Shown: positions 53,662-64,000 of the stretch, piece by piece
How positions within the stretch are numbered: the stretch's first letter is position 1
How the letters are laid out: every line of letters begins with the position of its first letter
Source of the DNA: Chelydra serpentina
Lineage: Eukaryota > Chordata > Testudines > Chelydridae
NCBI GenBank assembly: GCA_037349315.1
Contig: JBAIAC010000001.1
Span: 5,064,001-5,128,000 of the forward strand
Length of the DNA: 64,000 nucleotides
Direction: 5' to 3'
Notes under the pieces: generated by a model
The model's database searches: none
Told to the model about the DNA's origin: nothing
Seen by the model: only the letters and a program-made list of their open reading frames with translations
Program-made: the position numbers and the translations under genes

Positions 53662-53833
53662 GGAAAATACAGTAGGAAGATATATATACAGAGAACATGT
53701 AAAGATGGGAGTTGCCTTACCAACTCTAACGAGACAAATCAATTAAAGTGGGCTGTTATTAGCAGGAGGAAAAATCACTTTTGTAGTGTTAATCAGGATG
53801 GCCCATTTCAAACAGTTGACAAGAAGGTGTGAG

Positions 53834-54400
53834 CAGGGCCATCCCTAGCCATTTGGGTGCCCTATGCAGCTCCCTGTGGGGGAACTGTGTGGGGCCCCAG
53901 GCCTCCCCCGCCCCCAGGGTCTGGGAGGCAAGAGCTGTGGGGAGCCATTTTGCGGGGGCCCACAGGCCCAGAGTGGCCCAGCGGATTAGCGGGGGGGCAG
54001 AAGGAGCCTGCTCCACTTCCCTCGCCCCAACCCCAGCCTTGCCGCTCAGTGGAGGGGGCTTCCCACCCCCCGCCCGCTCTACTCCGCCATCTCCCAGTGG
54101 CAGCACTCCGATTCCCGCCACTGCCGGTGAGAGCCGGGGGGGAGGGGATCCCTTCCCCCAAGCCCCTTCCCCGAGCGACACAGCTGGAGCCAGGGCAAGG
54201 GAAGTGGAGCAGGCTGGGGCCGCGTTGCTCCGTTTCCCATCAGCAGTGATTGCAGGGAAAAGATTGGCCTCCGCACTCACTGGCGGTGGGAAGCGGAGCG
54301 CCACGGCTGGGAGCTGGTGGAGAAGAGCGGGCTGGGGGCATGTTGCTCCGCTTCCCACCACTGCTGGCGAATGTGGGGTTGCTGGGGGAAGAGGTGGAAT
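53834..54400. mobile_element. GC-rich hAT-like insertion in the PLE, one end missing
   Basis: Left end CAGGGCCATCCCTAGCC is a hAT-style terminus. The body is GC-rich with inverted blocks such as CCACTGCCGG, and repeats of CCCTTCCCCCAAGC-type words. No matching right terminus or 8-bp duplication is seen where PLE sequence resumes near 54400, and the PLE coding downstream of its Cys motif is lost there, so insertion was accompanied or followed by deletion. Frames up to 194 codons on both strands are products of the GC content. Confidence 0.6.
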
Positions 54401-54404
54401 GGGG

Positions 54405-55030
54405 GTGGGCTGATGTGATTAGGTCCTATGATGGTGTCCCTTGAATAGATATGTGGACAGAGTTGGCACCGGGCTTTGTTGCAAGGATAGGTTCCTGGGA
54501 TAGTGTTTTTGTTATGTGGTGTGTGGTTGCTGGTGAGTATTTGCTTCAGGTTGTGGGGGCTGTCTGTAAGCAATGACTGGCCTGTCTCCCAAGATCTGTG
54601 AGAGTGAGGGATCCTTGATGATGTGCTGGAGAGGTTTTAGTTGGGGGCTGAAGGTGATGGCTAGTGGCGTTCTGTTACTTTCTTTGTTGGGCCTGTCCTG
54701 TAGTAGGTGACTTCTGGGTACCCTTCTGGCTCTGTCAATCTGTTTTGTCACTTCCCCAAGTGGGTACTCTAGTTTTAAGAATGCTTGATAGAGGTCCTGT
54801 AGGTGTTTGTCTCTGTCAGAGTGGTTGGGTTGTATCTTAGAGCTTGGCTGCAGACAATGGATTGTGTGATGTGGCCTGGATGAAAGCTGGAGGCATGTAG
54901 GTAAGTAGAGCGATCAGTAGGTTTCTGGTATAGGGTGGTGTTTATGTGACCATCGCTTATTTGCACTGTAGTGTCCAGGAAATAGGTCTCTTGTGTGGAC
55001 TGGTCCAGGCTGAAGTTTAGGGTGGGATGG
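54405..55030 (-). pseudogene. PLE polyprotein fragment: RT C-terminus and linker to GIY-YIG
   Basis: The minus strand encodes, in order, the RT end (QISDGHINTTLYQKPTDRST and the block YLHASSFHPGH), a region matching the RT-to-endonuclease linker (TPLAITFSPQLKPLQHIIKD, then RPVIAYRQP), and a cysteine motif CNKARCQLCPHI. In Penelope-like elements this layout precedes the GIY-YIG endonuclease that nicks the target. The endonuclease itself is missing because the reading is cut by the insertion at about 54400. Frameshifts lie near 54765 and 54560. The N-terminal RT motifs are absent (5' truncation). It is this coding that identifies all the tail-only copies in the window as PLE. Confidence 0.85.
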
Positions 55031-55198
55031 AAATTATTGAAAGCTCCAATCCCTCAGACAGAGACAAACACCTACAGGATCTCTATCAAGCCCATGAAAG
55101 CTTATTCCCAAATAAATTTGTCTCTAAGGTGCCACAAGTACTCCTCGTTCTTTTTGCTGATACAGACTAACACGGCTACCACTCTGACAGCTGGACTA

Positions 55199-56209
55199 GA
55201 GGCTCCTGAAGATATGAAGCTGAAAGAGCATTCTGTGCAGTCCTGGAGGTGATTTTTCTCTTTCTTCATCCCCAGTACCGAAGGAACTCTTCAGCTAATC
55301 GAGTGAATCCCTAATTTGTGATATTGCCAAATCACAAGTCTGACAATATGTAGTGTTTTTCCTTAAAGACTGAGCTGAGACTATGGTTATGTTAAAACGT
55401 CAGATTTTCTTTAAAAAAAAATAAGTTTCTAGCCTCAGAGTTGCAGAGAAAAGCTTGAAAATACCAATCATGAAAGTTTAGAACTCAGAACGCAAATAAA
55501 AAGAACTCAGAATGTACTATGTTTTTAAGACAATTTCATGATTTTTGGGGGGGAAGGGACTCATGATATTTAATGTTAATATTTCCCCTTAGCAAGAAAT
55601 GGCACTCAGCCATAAACAAACTCTTGTAACATTGCTATTGTGCTCCCAATTCAAAAAGGATAGCTGGAAGGTTCTAAGCACACAGCACCCTTTGGAATAG
55701 CTGAATACTTAATTGGTACTGATTCAAAGGTTTGTTCTTTGCATCCATGGAAAGAAATTCCATAATTTTGTGAATCTGTGCATGCATAACATACATAGTT
55801 GTAGTATTATTAAGAAAGTTTGAGAAAAGATGTTTTTCAAAATATATGATATGACTTGTAAGTCTTGCTTTATGTTTCAAGTAGCAGGGCTCAAGGAAGG
55901 GATAATGACTCTTTGATCTTGAACGGTTTAGAACACGAGTGTCACGAAACATTTGAATAGCTGATTGCTGGTAATATAGATTTTAAATGAGAATCTCTGG
56001 CTTGAAGAAGTTTGTAGAGCAATTCAAAAAGATCAGAACAAACACTGGTATCTTCTTTGGCTAACTTTTCAGAAAATGTCAAGGGGGTCAATCTAATTTT
56101 TGATAAATGAAAAACTATAAATGACTTAAGTAAATCCTGGAAATCTATGTCTATTGTTAACAGCCTGGGTGAGGTCACATCCAAAATATATTCTTGATCA
56201 CTTATCAAC
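55199..56209. other. No gene seen
   Basis: About 1 kb of AT-rich DNA. Minus-strand frames of 92 and 89 codons at 55674-56211 show no recognisable domain. Confidence 0.4.
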
Positions 56210-56875
56210 ATAGAATCATAGAATCTCAGGGTTGGAAGGGACCTCAGGAGGTCATCTAGTCCAACCCCCTGCTCAAAGCAGGACCAACCCCAACTAAATC
56301 ATCCCAGCCAGGGCTTTGTCAAGCCTGACCTTCAAAACCTCTAAGGAAGGAGATTCCACCACCTCCCTAGGTAACCCATTCCAGTGCTTCACCACCCTAC
56401 TAGTGAAAAAGTTTTTCCTAATATCCAACCTAAACCTCCCCCTCTGCAACTTGAGACCATTACTCCTTGTTCTGTCATCTTCTACCACTGAGAACAGTCT
56501 AGATCCATCCTCTTTCAAACCCCCTTTTAGGTAGTTGAAAGCAGCTATCAAATCCCCCCTCATTCTTCTCTTCTGCAGGCTAAACAATCCCAGTTCCCTC
56601 AGCCTCTCCTCATAAGTCATGTGCTCCAGCCCCCTAATCATTTGTGTTGCCCTCCGCTGGACTCTTTCCAATTTATCCACATCCTTCTTGTAGTGTGGGG
56701 CCCAAAACAGTACTCCAAATGAGGCCTCACCAGTGCCGAATAGAGGGGAATAATCACGTCCCTTGATCTGCTGGAAATGCCCCTACTTATACAGCCCAAA
56801 ATGCCGTTAGCCTTCTTGGCAACAAGGGCACACTGTTGACTCATATTCAGCTTTTCGTCCACCGTAACCCCTAGT
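56210..56875 (-). mobile_element. CR1 LINE 3' fragment, antisense
   Basis: About 665 bp with the conserved 3' end at 56210. The RT C-terminal ~128 residues remain open (56294-56680), continuing in another frame to 56862 after a short deletion near 56709 (GGCCCAAAACAGTACTCC lacks about eight bases seen in other copies). 5' break at CACCGTAACCCCTAG. Confidence 0.93.
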
Positions 56876-57070
56876 AACCTTGAAGAGCTTTTGCTATTTT
56901 TGAATTCTTGAATTTAGTACTTATTGAAAACCACAGTTGACAAAGAGGTCTGTGAGTTGGTTTTGATCTTTAATGTGAAGTATAGTATTGCTCCTAATAG
57001 TTAATCACAGGCTTTTTGCTGCATTTCTCATAAATTCATGGAATCAGACTAATCTACAGAAAATTAGTTA

Positions 57071-57243
57071 TGGGCCAAATGCATCACTCGTGTGACTCCA
57101 TCTGAAGTCAATGCAGTTACACTAGGGATAACTTTTACGTGCCTACATTTAACTATGATAAATATGGATATTGACTCAAAGTTATCCCAAAGTCACTCTA
57201 TTGACTTCAGGTGCAATTACACTAAGGATGAATTTGACCCATA
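57071..57243. mobile_element. Inverted-repeat MITE, 173 bp
   Basis: GGGCCAAATGCATCACTCGTG...CTGAAGTCAATGC and its partner ...CTTCAGGTGCAATTACACTAAGGATGAATTTGACCC pair over about 50 bp. Internal word GGGATAACTTT also recurs inverted (AAAGTTATCCC). Flanking TAT/ATAT suggests a 2-3 bp A/T duplication. Confidence 0.75.
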
Positions 57244-57864
57244 TCTGCCTGAGGCTCCTAAGAAGTCTGTCAAATGTTTGCACAGTCAATTTGGTTATAT
57301 GTTTGTAAATACAAGTTTTGTTGTAGTAATGTAATGTCTGACATTTATTTTATACCAGTAGTAAGTGAATTTCCAGATATGAGATGGATCTGTTAATAAA
57401 GTATGTAACACTTACAGAGAACTTTATATGAATAGATCTCAAAGGGCTTCTACATCCAACAAGGGATTTCATTCCTTTCTTAAATGAAAAACAGTATGTT
57501 TCAGTGGAGGGTCCTGGGAAAAAGACCTCCTCTCCCTTTAAAGGTAGGGACAAAAATTAAAAGTTCAACTTTACCACTAAATCTATGCCTTGTTTTCTGC
57601 TCCCTCTTCCCGCCAGTGGATTGAGCATTGAAATGGAAGTCAGGAGCAGGGTAAAATGATACATCAATACTTAGTTTACAAAGTCTTTTGGGATCCTGTG
57701 ATGAAAAGTGTTTTATAAGTACTCAGAAGCAATTCTGGGAGTTTATCCAAATCTCATGTGAACAGGCTTTCGCTTGAGTTTGTGCTGCTTTGGCTTGAGT
57801 TCTGATTGGAATCAAGACATGCATATGCATCCAAAAATTAACAGTGTAATGTTTTAAAGTGGGA
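57244..57864. other. No gene seen
   Basis: Unrecognised. GTCTTTTGGGATCCTGTGATGAAAAGTGTTTTATAAGTAC at 57682-57721 resembles the tail wording of an ancient amniote SINE or LINE but is too short to assign. Confidence 0.4.
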
Positions 57865-58010
57865 GTAGGGCTGATCTTGTGGTTAAGGTAGTGGACTTGG
57901 ACTCCGCATATCTGGGTTTAATTCTTAGCTCTGCCGTGGATTGCTTGTGTGACCTAGGGCAAGTCACTTAACCCCTCTGTGTCTCAGTTATCTGTATATA
58001 AAAGATCAGA
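57865..58010 (+). mobile_element. MIR SINE
   Basis: GTAGGGCTGATCTTGTGGTTAAGG, then GGACTTGGACTCCG, then a B-box-like GGGTTTAATTCTTAGCTCTGCC, then TGTGACCTAGGGCAAGTCACTTAACCCCTCTGTG: the full order of the MIR tRNA-like head and CORE domain. It is one of the better-preserved MIRs one could expect in a turtle. Confidence 0.85.
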
Positions 58011-58069
58011 GTATTTCCTTTCTTTCACCTTTTGTCTGGGCTTAATCTGCAGCAAAGGAGATTGTGATT

Positions 58070-58545
58070 AGTTATAGAATCTTAGAAATATAGAGCTGGA
58101 AGGGACCTCAAAAAGTCTTCAAGTCCAGTCCCCTGTGATGAGGCTGGACCAAGTGAACCTAGACAGGTGTTTGTCCAACCTGTTCTTAAAAACCTCCAGT
58201 GATGGGGATTCCACAACCTCCCTTGGAAGCCTATTCCAGAGCTTAACTACCCTTATAGTTAGAAAGATTTTGCTAATAACTAACCACTATCTCCTTTGCT
58301 GCAGATTAAGCCTGGTATTCCTTGTCTAACCTTCAGTGGACATGGAGAATTGATCACCACCCTCCTTATAACAGCCCTTAGCATATTTGACAGTTGTTAT
58401 AAGATCCCCCCTCAGTCTTATTTTCTCAACACTAAACATGCTCAGTTTTTAAATCTTTCCTCATAGGTCAGGTTTTCTAAACCTCCTATCATTTTTGTTT
58501 CTCTCCTCTGGATTCTCTGCAATTTGTTCACACATTTCCTGTCTT
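58070..58545 (-). mobile_element. Older CR1 subfamily, 3' fragment, antisense
   Basis: Same architecture as the young CR1s (GAGCTGGAAGGGACCTC, then CTTAAAAACCTCCAGTGATGGGGATTCCACAACC, then CTCATAGGTCAGG) but consistently different bases, so a distinct, older subfamily. RT C-terminal frame at 58442-58684 is broken. Confidence 0.88.
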
Positions 58546-58832
58546 GCTTTTTTAGATTGCAACATCTTTGGAGCAGGGATTGTCTCATACTGAATGTGTC
58601 TTGATCTTTGTTGGAGCCTCCACATCCTACTGGACTACAAATAATAAATGCTAATAAAAATAACTGATATTTGTAATATTTCACAATTGGTCAGTTCAAG
58701 TTTCGGGCAAAGAATTGGGGTTATTTCTTTTATCTGAATTACTTTGCTCATTTTTGACCACCATCATGCACACAAAGTAACGTTGATTACACTGGTTAAT
58801 CTAACAGCATTAGTATGGCCATTGGATTATGG

Positions 58833-59070
58833 CAGGGGATCTCAATCTTCATCGCACCATGTCCCCATCTGACAACAAAAACTACTACACGACCCCAGGA
58901 AGGGGGATCAAAGCCTGAGCCTGCCTGAGCCCCACCACCCCAGGAGGGCCCAAAGCCAAAGCCCAAGGACTTCAGCCCCAGGCAGGGGCCCTGTAACCTG
59001 AGCCCCACCCCCCAGGGTGGAAGCTCAACCCCGAGCCCTGCCATCCAGGGCTGAAGCTTCCATACCAGAT
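58833..59070. mobile_element. hAT remnant (C/A-rich, GGGGATCTCAATCTT end)
   Basis: Begins CAGGGGATCTCAATCTTCATCGCACCATGTCCCC and continues in AGCCCCACCACCCCAGG, AAAGCCAAAGCCC, GGACTTCAGCCCCAGGCAGGGGCCC wording typical of a common turtle hAT. No right terminus is seen. Confidence 0.6.
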
Positions 59071-60148
59071 TTAAGTTTACATACCAGATTTCAAAGGGAG
59101 TTGATTTTTTCCTTTAGAAATCCCTATATATTTCTGCTCATTCTTCCACCCTAAATTTAACATGTGCAGTGTCTTGCATATTATGGACCAGCCGCCCAAA
59201 ATCACAATGTACATGCCACATAAGTGACAGATAAATTAGGGCTTTCTTTAAGCCTTAATCTGTTTTTCACTCCGCTTTCATTGCTACTTCAATACCAACT
59301 GGAAAAGAAAGATAACAGGTCAATAATTCATCTGTAAATGTATATGGATGAATTCTAGCCTAAGTGGTGATAGCCAGGTTAGGTGTATGGGAAGGAGATT
59401 CTGCCTTGTGTGTGTGTGTCTCATTATGATGTCTAATCACTTGAAAGAACAACATACATGCCCACTCAATGGAGATCTTGAAATGTACCTTCCATGCTGT
59501 TCAGTTCAAGCCAAAATTGCTTCTTTGTGTCTTAACCATGCCACAAATACAATTGAGTCTTACTGTAAGAACATATAACTTTAACCTTAGTCACAATCAC
59601 TTGGAGCTCAAAATCAGTGCCTTCAGCCAGGATGGTCTAATCAGAACATGAGCTGGAGTTGCCCTTTATGGGATTCTGTGCCCAAACAATAAGTACACTG
59701 TCCCACCCTGGACTTCTATAGTTCAGTGCATCTTAGACACTAACTGGGGTGTACTCAGGTTACTAAGAATCAGAAATTAGTTTTGAGAGGAAATAAGAGC
59801 CACCTTAGACTAGGGAGGGGCCTGAGCCACAAAATTATTTTCCAGATATAAATGCCTTAAGGTTTGAGAATTTGGATATAAAGTTCTGGTTTGATCCACT
59901 ACACAGCTAGGAGTCAACTGTGGAATGAGGAAATTTGGATAAAGGATTTTTCCTTGAGACCTCTTCTAAATCAAACCCAACTTTTTTGAAGTCCAAAATG
60001 TTTGTCTATGTTTTAAATAATTATTTAGGATTAAAGGAAGTGCCATACCAAGTTTGATAAATAGTTTGTTTAGTCCACTATCCTTGTCTTTGACAGTGGT
60101 CAGTACCAGATGCTTCAGAGGAAAGTTCAGAAAACCCTTCCAATTAAA
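59071..60148. other. No gene seen
   Basis: AT-rich. The frame at 59348-59578 is cysteine-containing but has no recognisable spacing. Confidence 0.4.
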
Positions 60149-60150
60149 TA

Positions 60151-60773
60151 CAGTAACTCCTCACTTAAAGTTGTCCCGGTTAACGTTGTTTCGTTCTTAC
60201 GTTGCTGATCAGTTAGAGAACTTGCTCGTTTACAGTTGTGAAATGCTCCATTCTAACGTCATTTGCAGGCTATCAATGGCAGTTCAGCTGTTCCTTTCCC
60301 CACTGCCATGTGCTGCTCTCTGAGACTCCTGCCTGCTTGCTGTGTCGGGGGAGGGGAAGAAGAGGGGGGGAGAATATCCCCCCCTGCACCTTGCTAACCC
60401 CATCTTCCATAGAGCAGGGGGGACACACAAGGGAGGGAGCTGCTGCCTTAGGCAGAAGCTGCAGCTGCCGGCTACCTGATCTAATTAACAAGGCAGTGTA
60501 CTTCTGAACCCACTCTTGATACCTAATTAGAAATGCGCATCTCTGTCTCTGAAACACATCTCTGCCCTCCCTCCTTTCCTGCTGGATTGTAGAGTGTGAG
60601 AGTTAACCCTTGAGGGCTCAGTGGAGTGCTAGTTCATGGCGAAAAAAATTTCCCTGGAACCAAACCCCTTTTTTACATTAATTCTTATGGGGAAATTGGA
60701 TTCGTTTAACATCATTTCGCTTAAAGTGGCATTTTTCAGGAACATAACTACGACGTTAAGTGAGGAGTTACTG
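60151..60773. mobile_element. Tigger/pogo-like MITE, 623 bp
   Basis: Terminal inverted repeat CAGTAACTCCTCACTTAAAG / CGTTAAGTGAGGAGTTACTG, one mismatch over 20, flanked by TA on both sides (60149-60150 and 60774-60775). TA duplication and CAGTAA ends point to pogo/Tigger. The element shares its end style with 46635-47247. Internal frames at 60238-60557 are incidental. Confidence 0.85.
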
Positions 60774-60879
60774 TAACCTATTAAGGAAAAATTCTTCTTA
60801 GTGTCTTAAATTGGCTTATGGTCTGATGCATAAAGATTAACAGTCTTTAGAAATTGCTTATCTTGTCTTTTGTTTCATT

Positions 60880-61016
60880 TTAGTGTAACTCTCTATGACA
60901 TTCCAGGGTGCAATCCAGACCTCTAAGTTCTTGTGTGACTCCTGCCCTGAAAACTTGCTTTACCATTGTAGCTCCCACTGGGGCTGCTCACAAAGAGCCT
61001 TTAAGAATGTATAACG

Positions 61017-61067
<51 letters not shown>

Positions 61068-61915
61068 TGTGTATGTATATATATATATATATATATATAA
61101 ACTGCAGCCTGTCACCCACACATCACACTCTGGCCTCTACCAGCCTGGGTTACCACTTGTAGGGTGACCCCAACACACTCCCAGTCCCATATTGCCCCCC
61201 AAAATGTGTGTTCTGCACTGTCCAATCCTCTCCTGGACAGTCCAGATATATGGGCAACAGAGCTAATATAAGGGGATCAACATACAACTGTTTGCTACCA
61301 TAAATTGAGTTATCCAAACAGTTCACTTTAAAGACAACACTGGATTAAAGAATAAAACAAGTTTATTTAACTACAAGGAGATATACTTGTACTCATTTAA
61401 AACCTAAGTCATTCATATCAGACATGGTTACAAGAAAAATAAAAATAAAACACTTCCTACTACTAAAACTTAACAAATTAGACTTTGTTCAAGATGAAGT
61501 CCCTTACCAAGTGTTTCCAGTAACTTTGCTGCTAAAATTCTCAGACCACGATCTGCTCCCAAAGTCCGATGCCTGTTTCTTTTGTCTTCTTGGGTGAAAA
61601 GGAGAGAGATAGATAGGGAGCGATAATTCAGGGTGGTTTTGACTCTCATTTTTATAGTTCAGTCACCCTTTGAAATGCATTTTCCTGGGGGTTACCCCTA
61701 GATAAAGTTCATTCCTGCCATGGGGATGGAGACAAGGAGTGTGGTGGTGAAAAATGTTCCATACTGTTGTGTATGCAGGGTCTGAATGAATTCTCTCCTG
61801 ACAGCTAGCTGGGAGGGGGAAGAGACTTCAAGAGCAAACTGTATTCACATGAACATACCTACTCTGCTTAGATATCCAACAGATAGAGAAGTGTTGCTCA
61901 AAGTGATCGACTTTG
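60880..61915. repeat. LTR-like repeat, family shared with 22.5-23.3 kb
   Basis: CCTGGGTTACCACTTGTAGGGTGACCC, CACACTCCCAGTCCC, CTGTCCAATCCTCTCCTGGACAG and CTTTGTTCAAGATGAAGTC follow the order in the other copy. The interior has an A/T-rich stretch with AATAAAACAAGTTTATTT at 61352-61369. Termini are not clear. It includes the GA/TA microsatellite. Confidence 0.6.
61020..61100. repeat. Composite microsatellite (GA)n - (TA)n
   Basis: About 22 GA units (61021-61064) followed after GTCTGTG by about 12 TA units (61076-61099). Confidence 0.95.
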
Positions 61916-61920
61916 GCTGA

Positions 61921-63008
61921 TGTTGGGTTACAAATAACATTAGTACTGAATGCTGTTATCAATGTTGTTTTCTTTATTGTATGAATAAAGGGGAGCAGAA
62001 TGGTGCTTAACCTATATCAAACGAGGGGGTCATCCTCAGCTTAAAGGACCTTGTTAATTTAAACCAAGGGCTTGAATGCCAGACCCCAGTGAAAGTAAGA
62101 GGGGTGGAGACAGGTATCCCAGCCAGGAGGTGTGGACTCTCCCTAAGGGTTCTCAGTCTGGTTTAACCTGTTCCCCACCACTGTTCAAAGACAGAGCTAA
62201 ATAGGCATCATTAGGAGCCTTTTGTGTTATGTTAAGTACTCAATGAGAGCTGAAATCACTTTTGGTGGGGCTGTGTTTCTGCTCAGCCTACTGAGAGCTA
62301 AAAATCATTAAGAGACTGACTTACAGAGGTCACTGCAGACAGGCAAGTGGCAGCAAGAGGTGACTGATGGGTGACCATGGGGAGCGAACGGCGAAAGTGG
62401 GGAGCAGTTGGCTGGCAGGAGGTAGCGAGCAGCAGCGGCTGGCAGGGCAGTGAGGAGAAGCAGTTGGCCAGGCAGTCAGGCGGCAAGGAGCAGCGGCTGG
62501 CAGGGCGGCCAACCGCAGCAAGTCCTCAGATGGCAGAACAAGCCATTTGTCTTCTTCCCCAGGTGAGAGGTGAACTCAAACAGATGCACTTCTGAAACCT
62601 GGGTCTTCATTGACCAAGGACAACCACTGTGAGTGGGGTATGGTGAGGGAGCAGAGAAGGGCACAGTAAAGGAACTTTTGGTTGTAGAACTCAAGAATAT
62701 TAGGCAGAGGACTCTGCCCCATGCACTCATGGACGGGTGTCCTGCTCACAGTTTTAGATTTATGAATCCTGCTTGTGGCATTTTCCCTAATTAATGTCGG
62801 GTGACTTCTCTCCTTTCATTAAAAGTTTCTTTTCTACACTCAGACTCTGCTTGCGAGTGGAAAAGTATTGCCTCTAAGAGGCACCCATGAGTGGTGTGTA
62901 ATTTTCCCAGGTTATTGGGTGTGGGCTGAAGCTGGTTCTATGTTGTATTGTTGAAAAGGAACCCCTAGATATTTAACCTGGCCCTGGTTGTTGCTGGCTG
63001 CACCTGGC
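61921..63008 (+). mobile_element. LTR, probably solo, plus orientation
   Basis: I recognise this as a turtle ERV LTR type by AATAAAGGGGAGCAGAATGGTGCTT, GAGGAGACAGG-like and GACTCTCCCTAAGGGTTCTCAGTCTGGTTTAACCTGTTCCCC wording. The polyadenylation/U5 part is ATTAAAAGTTTC...ACACTCAGACTCTG...GGTGTGTAATTTTCCCAGGTTATTGGG...GAAAAGGAACCCCTAGA. It ends near CACCTGGCA at 63008. GC-rich AGCAGCGGCTGGCAGGGCGG repeats at 62400-62520 are part of the leader-like centre. No retroviral genes follow within the window. Confidence 0.65.
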
Positions 63009-64000
63009 AGAAGATGCAGATCTGTTTGTTCCTGCCCACCTTCCTTGCCAAAGATGGGTACTTGATAAGCCCATCAGCTTTGATGACACTGGCTAAATGC
63101 GTCAGCTTGTCCTTTGTCTTTTTGAGAAACCTGTTTACCCACCCCTCAGACTTCTCTGGTAAACGTATTTCAGTCATAGTCTCAGCTTATGTTCATAACT
63201 TTACATATAATATCACTGCATACATTTTATCATGATATTCTTGATCAGCAAGTTATTTATTTTTACATGATGTATCAGAAGGCATATTTTGTAGAAAGAC
63301 TACGGTGATAGTATGTAGGGTGTGAATACAGGGGTGCATGCAGTCATACGCTGAACTTCCTGGTTTCAGCTGGGACTGGAATTGGTGGAATCAAGAAAAT
63401 ATCATGAGAGGCTGTTTCTCGCCTGACTGAAATGCAGTAAGTTCAAAATTAAGCAAAGACTATTTTCTTTAGATTTCCAGACTAATATACTGACAGGAAA
63501 ATCTTTTGATAAGCATAAACTATTTTTTGGTTACCCCAAAACTAGAAGATAGTAATGATAAGAGCACCACAGTCTCCCCTGCCCCAAACTGCACTACCAG
63601 TTTCCATGTTAAAGTTACATTTTGTAGTAGACGCGTGCTCCTTTTAGATTAATTCTTTTGGGAGTGCTTCAGAGACACTGTCTTAGTAACAATTATTGTA
63701 CTGCATGTCAGAAATACACACACAGCAGCTGTAGCAGCGGGAGGAGGAGATTCCTTTGTCTGATAGTGCAGGCTGAGAATTGTTTTGACAGAACAAGTTG
63801 AGAAGTTAGGGCTACACAGTAGTAGCTTTTGTGTTAAGGAACTATGGGTTTTTTAATGTTTATGGTATTAAGTCGCATCCTTTTATCCCCTGATATTTGG
63901 AAATAAGATAAAATTAATATTTTTCCTTCACTGTGAAATGCATCAGTGTGGACTTTAAGATGTTTCAATGATCACTCCAACTGCTTGGTGAATACGGGTT
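63009..64000. other. Right edge of window, no gene recognised
   Basis: A 70-codon minus-strand frame (62965-63177) includes a lysine-rich, plausibly exon-like stretch, but no family is recognised and no splice signals of note are seen at its ends. The rest is AT-rich and unassigned. Confidence 0.4.

Larger units (their letters stand above)
53566..55186 (-). mobile_element. Penelope-like element, 1.6 kb, head-to-head inverted insertion
   Basis: Flanked by ACAGCTGGATTA (53554-53565) and ACAGCTGGACTA (55187-55198), 11 of 12. From about 55030 leftward, the minus strand carries RT C-terminus, linker, Cys motif and, past a nested GC-rich insertion, the non-coding 3' end at 53566. From about 55035 rightward, a short plus-strand arm carries a piece of the same RT coding (shared with 54783-54830) joined directly to the 3' tail, ending CACGGCTACCACTCTGAC. 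So both borders are 3' ends and the two arms meet head to head, as in the palindrome at 118-451. Confidence 0.85.

Noticed and set aside
53829..54413. 194-codon plus-strand and 190-codon minus-strand open frames
   Set aside because: Both strands are open because the region is very GC-rich. Composition is Pro/Gly/Ala/Ser-biased with no domain, and the block is a hAT-like insertion within a PLE.
62965..63177. 70-codon minus-strand frame considered as a host exon
   Set aside because: No family recognised and it overlaps the end of an LTR. Kept only as an unassigned frame.

Overview
The window looks like intergenic or intronic chromosomal DNA from a turtle (an amniote, most likely a cryptodire). 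The case for that is the repeat content. There are many CR1 LINE copies with the conserved 3' end, a tRNA-derived SINE whose tail copies the CR1 3' end (the known turtle pol III SINE design), Penelope-like elements (PLEs), several kinds of solo LTR, ancient MIR-type SINEs, and a dense population of hAT-like and other small DNA transposons. I see no intact host protein-coding gene, no tRNA or rRNA gene and no CRISPR. Essentially every reading frame longer than about 100 codons is either a decayed transposon gene or an accidental frame in GC-rich repeat DNA.

Layout. 0-6 kb: a palindromic PLE insertion, a small hAT with an exact 8-bp target duplication, two SINEs and a solo LTR. 6.3-15.8 kb: one nested stack. 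An outer hAT copy is split by a second hAT (itself split by an antisense CR1), by a sense CR1, and by a ~6 kb antisense endogenous retrovirus (ERV). The ERV in turn holds a small hAT and a PLE tail. 16.3-17.6 kb: a 245-bp inverted repeat around an 856-bp spacer. 19.7-23.9 kb: three antisense CR1s, two of them head-to-tail, one split by a hairpin-rich MITE. 24-27.6 kb: two LTRs of one family and a multi-frameshift pseudogene of an unnamed repeat-borne protein family, split by a 105-bp hAT MITE and by one of the LTRs. 27.8-33.2 kb: a PLE tail, a hairpin MITE, an LTR carrying a 49-bp tandem repeat, and a palindrome-ended hAT. 33.8-35.2 kb: a decayed hAT-type transposase gene. 35.5-52 kb: mostly single-copy AT-rich DNA with scattered MITEs, CR1 pieces, an LTR and a Tigger-like element. 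52-55.2 kb: an ancient CR1 carrying a hAT and a SINE, then a 1.6 kb PLE in head-to-head inverted form with recognisable reverse-transcriptase and linker coding. 56-64 kb: CR1s, MIR, MITEs, a second Tigger-like element, microsatellites and LTRs.

The genes do not form a pathway. The history they record is repeated insertion. Target duplications that can be read by eye (16, 12, 10, 8 and 5 bp, plus TA) give the order of many events. The most unusual items are the two PLE insertions with 3' ends at both borders, the hammerhead-ribozyme-like remnants in every PLE tail, the duplicated env-tail/polypurine region and tandem leader repeats of the ERV, and the pseudogene with a PDxDVLVLA-type motif and Cys-rich tail.
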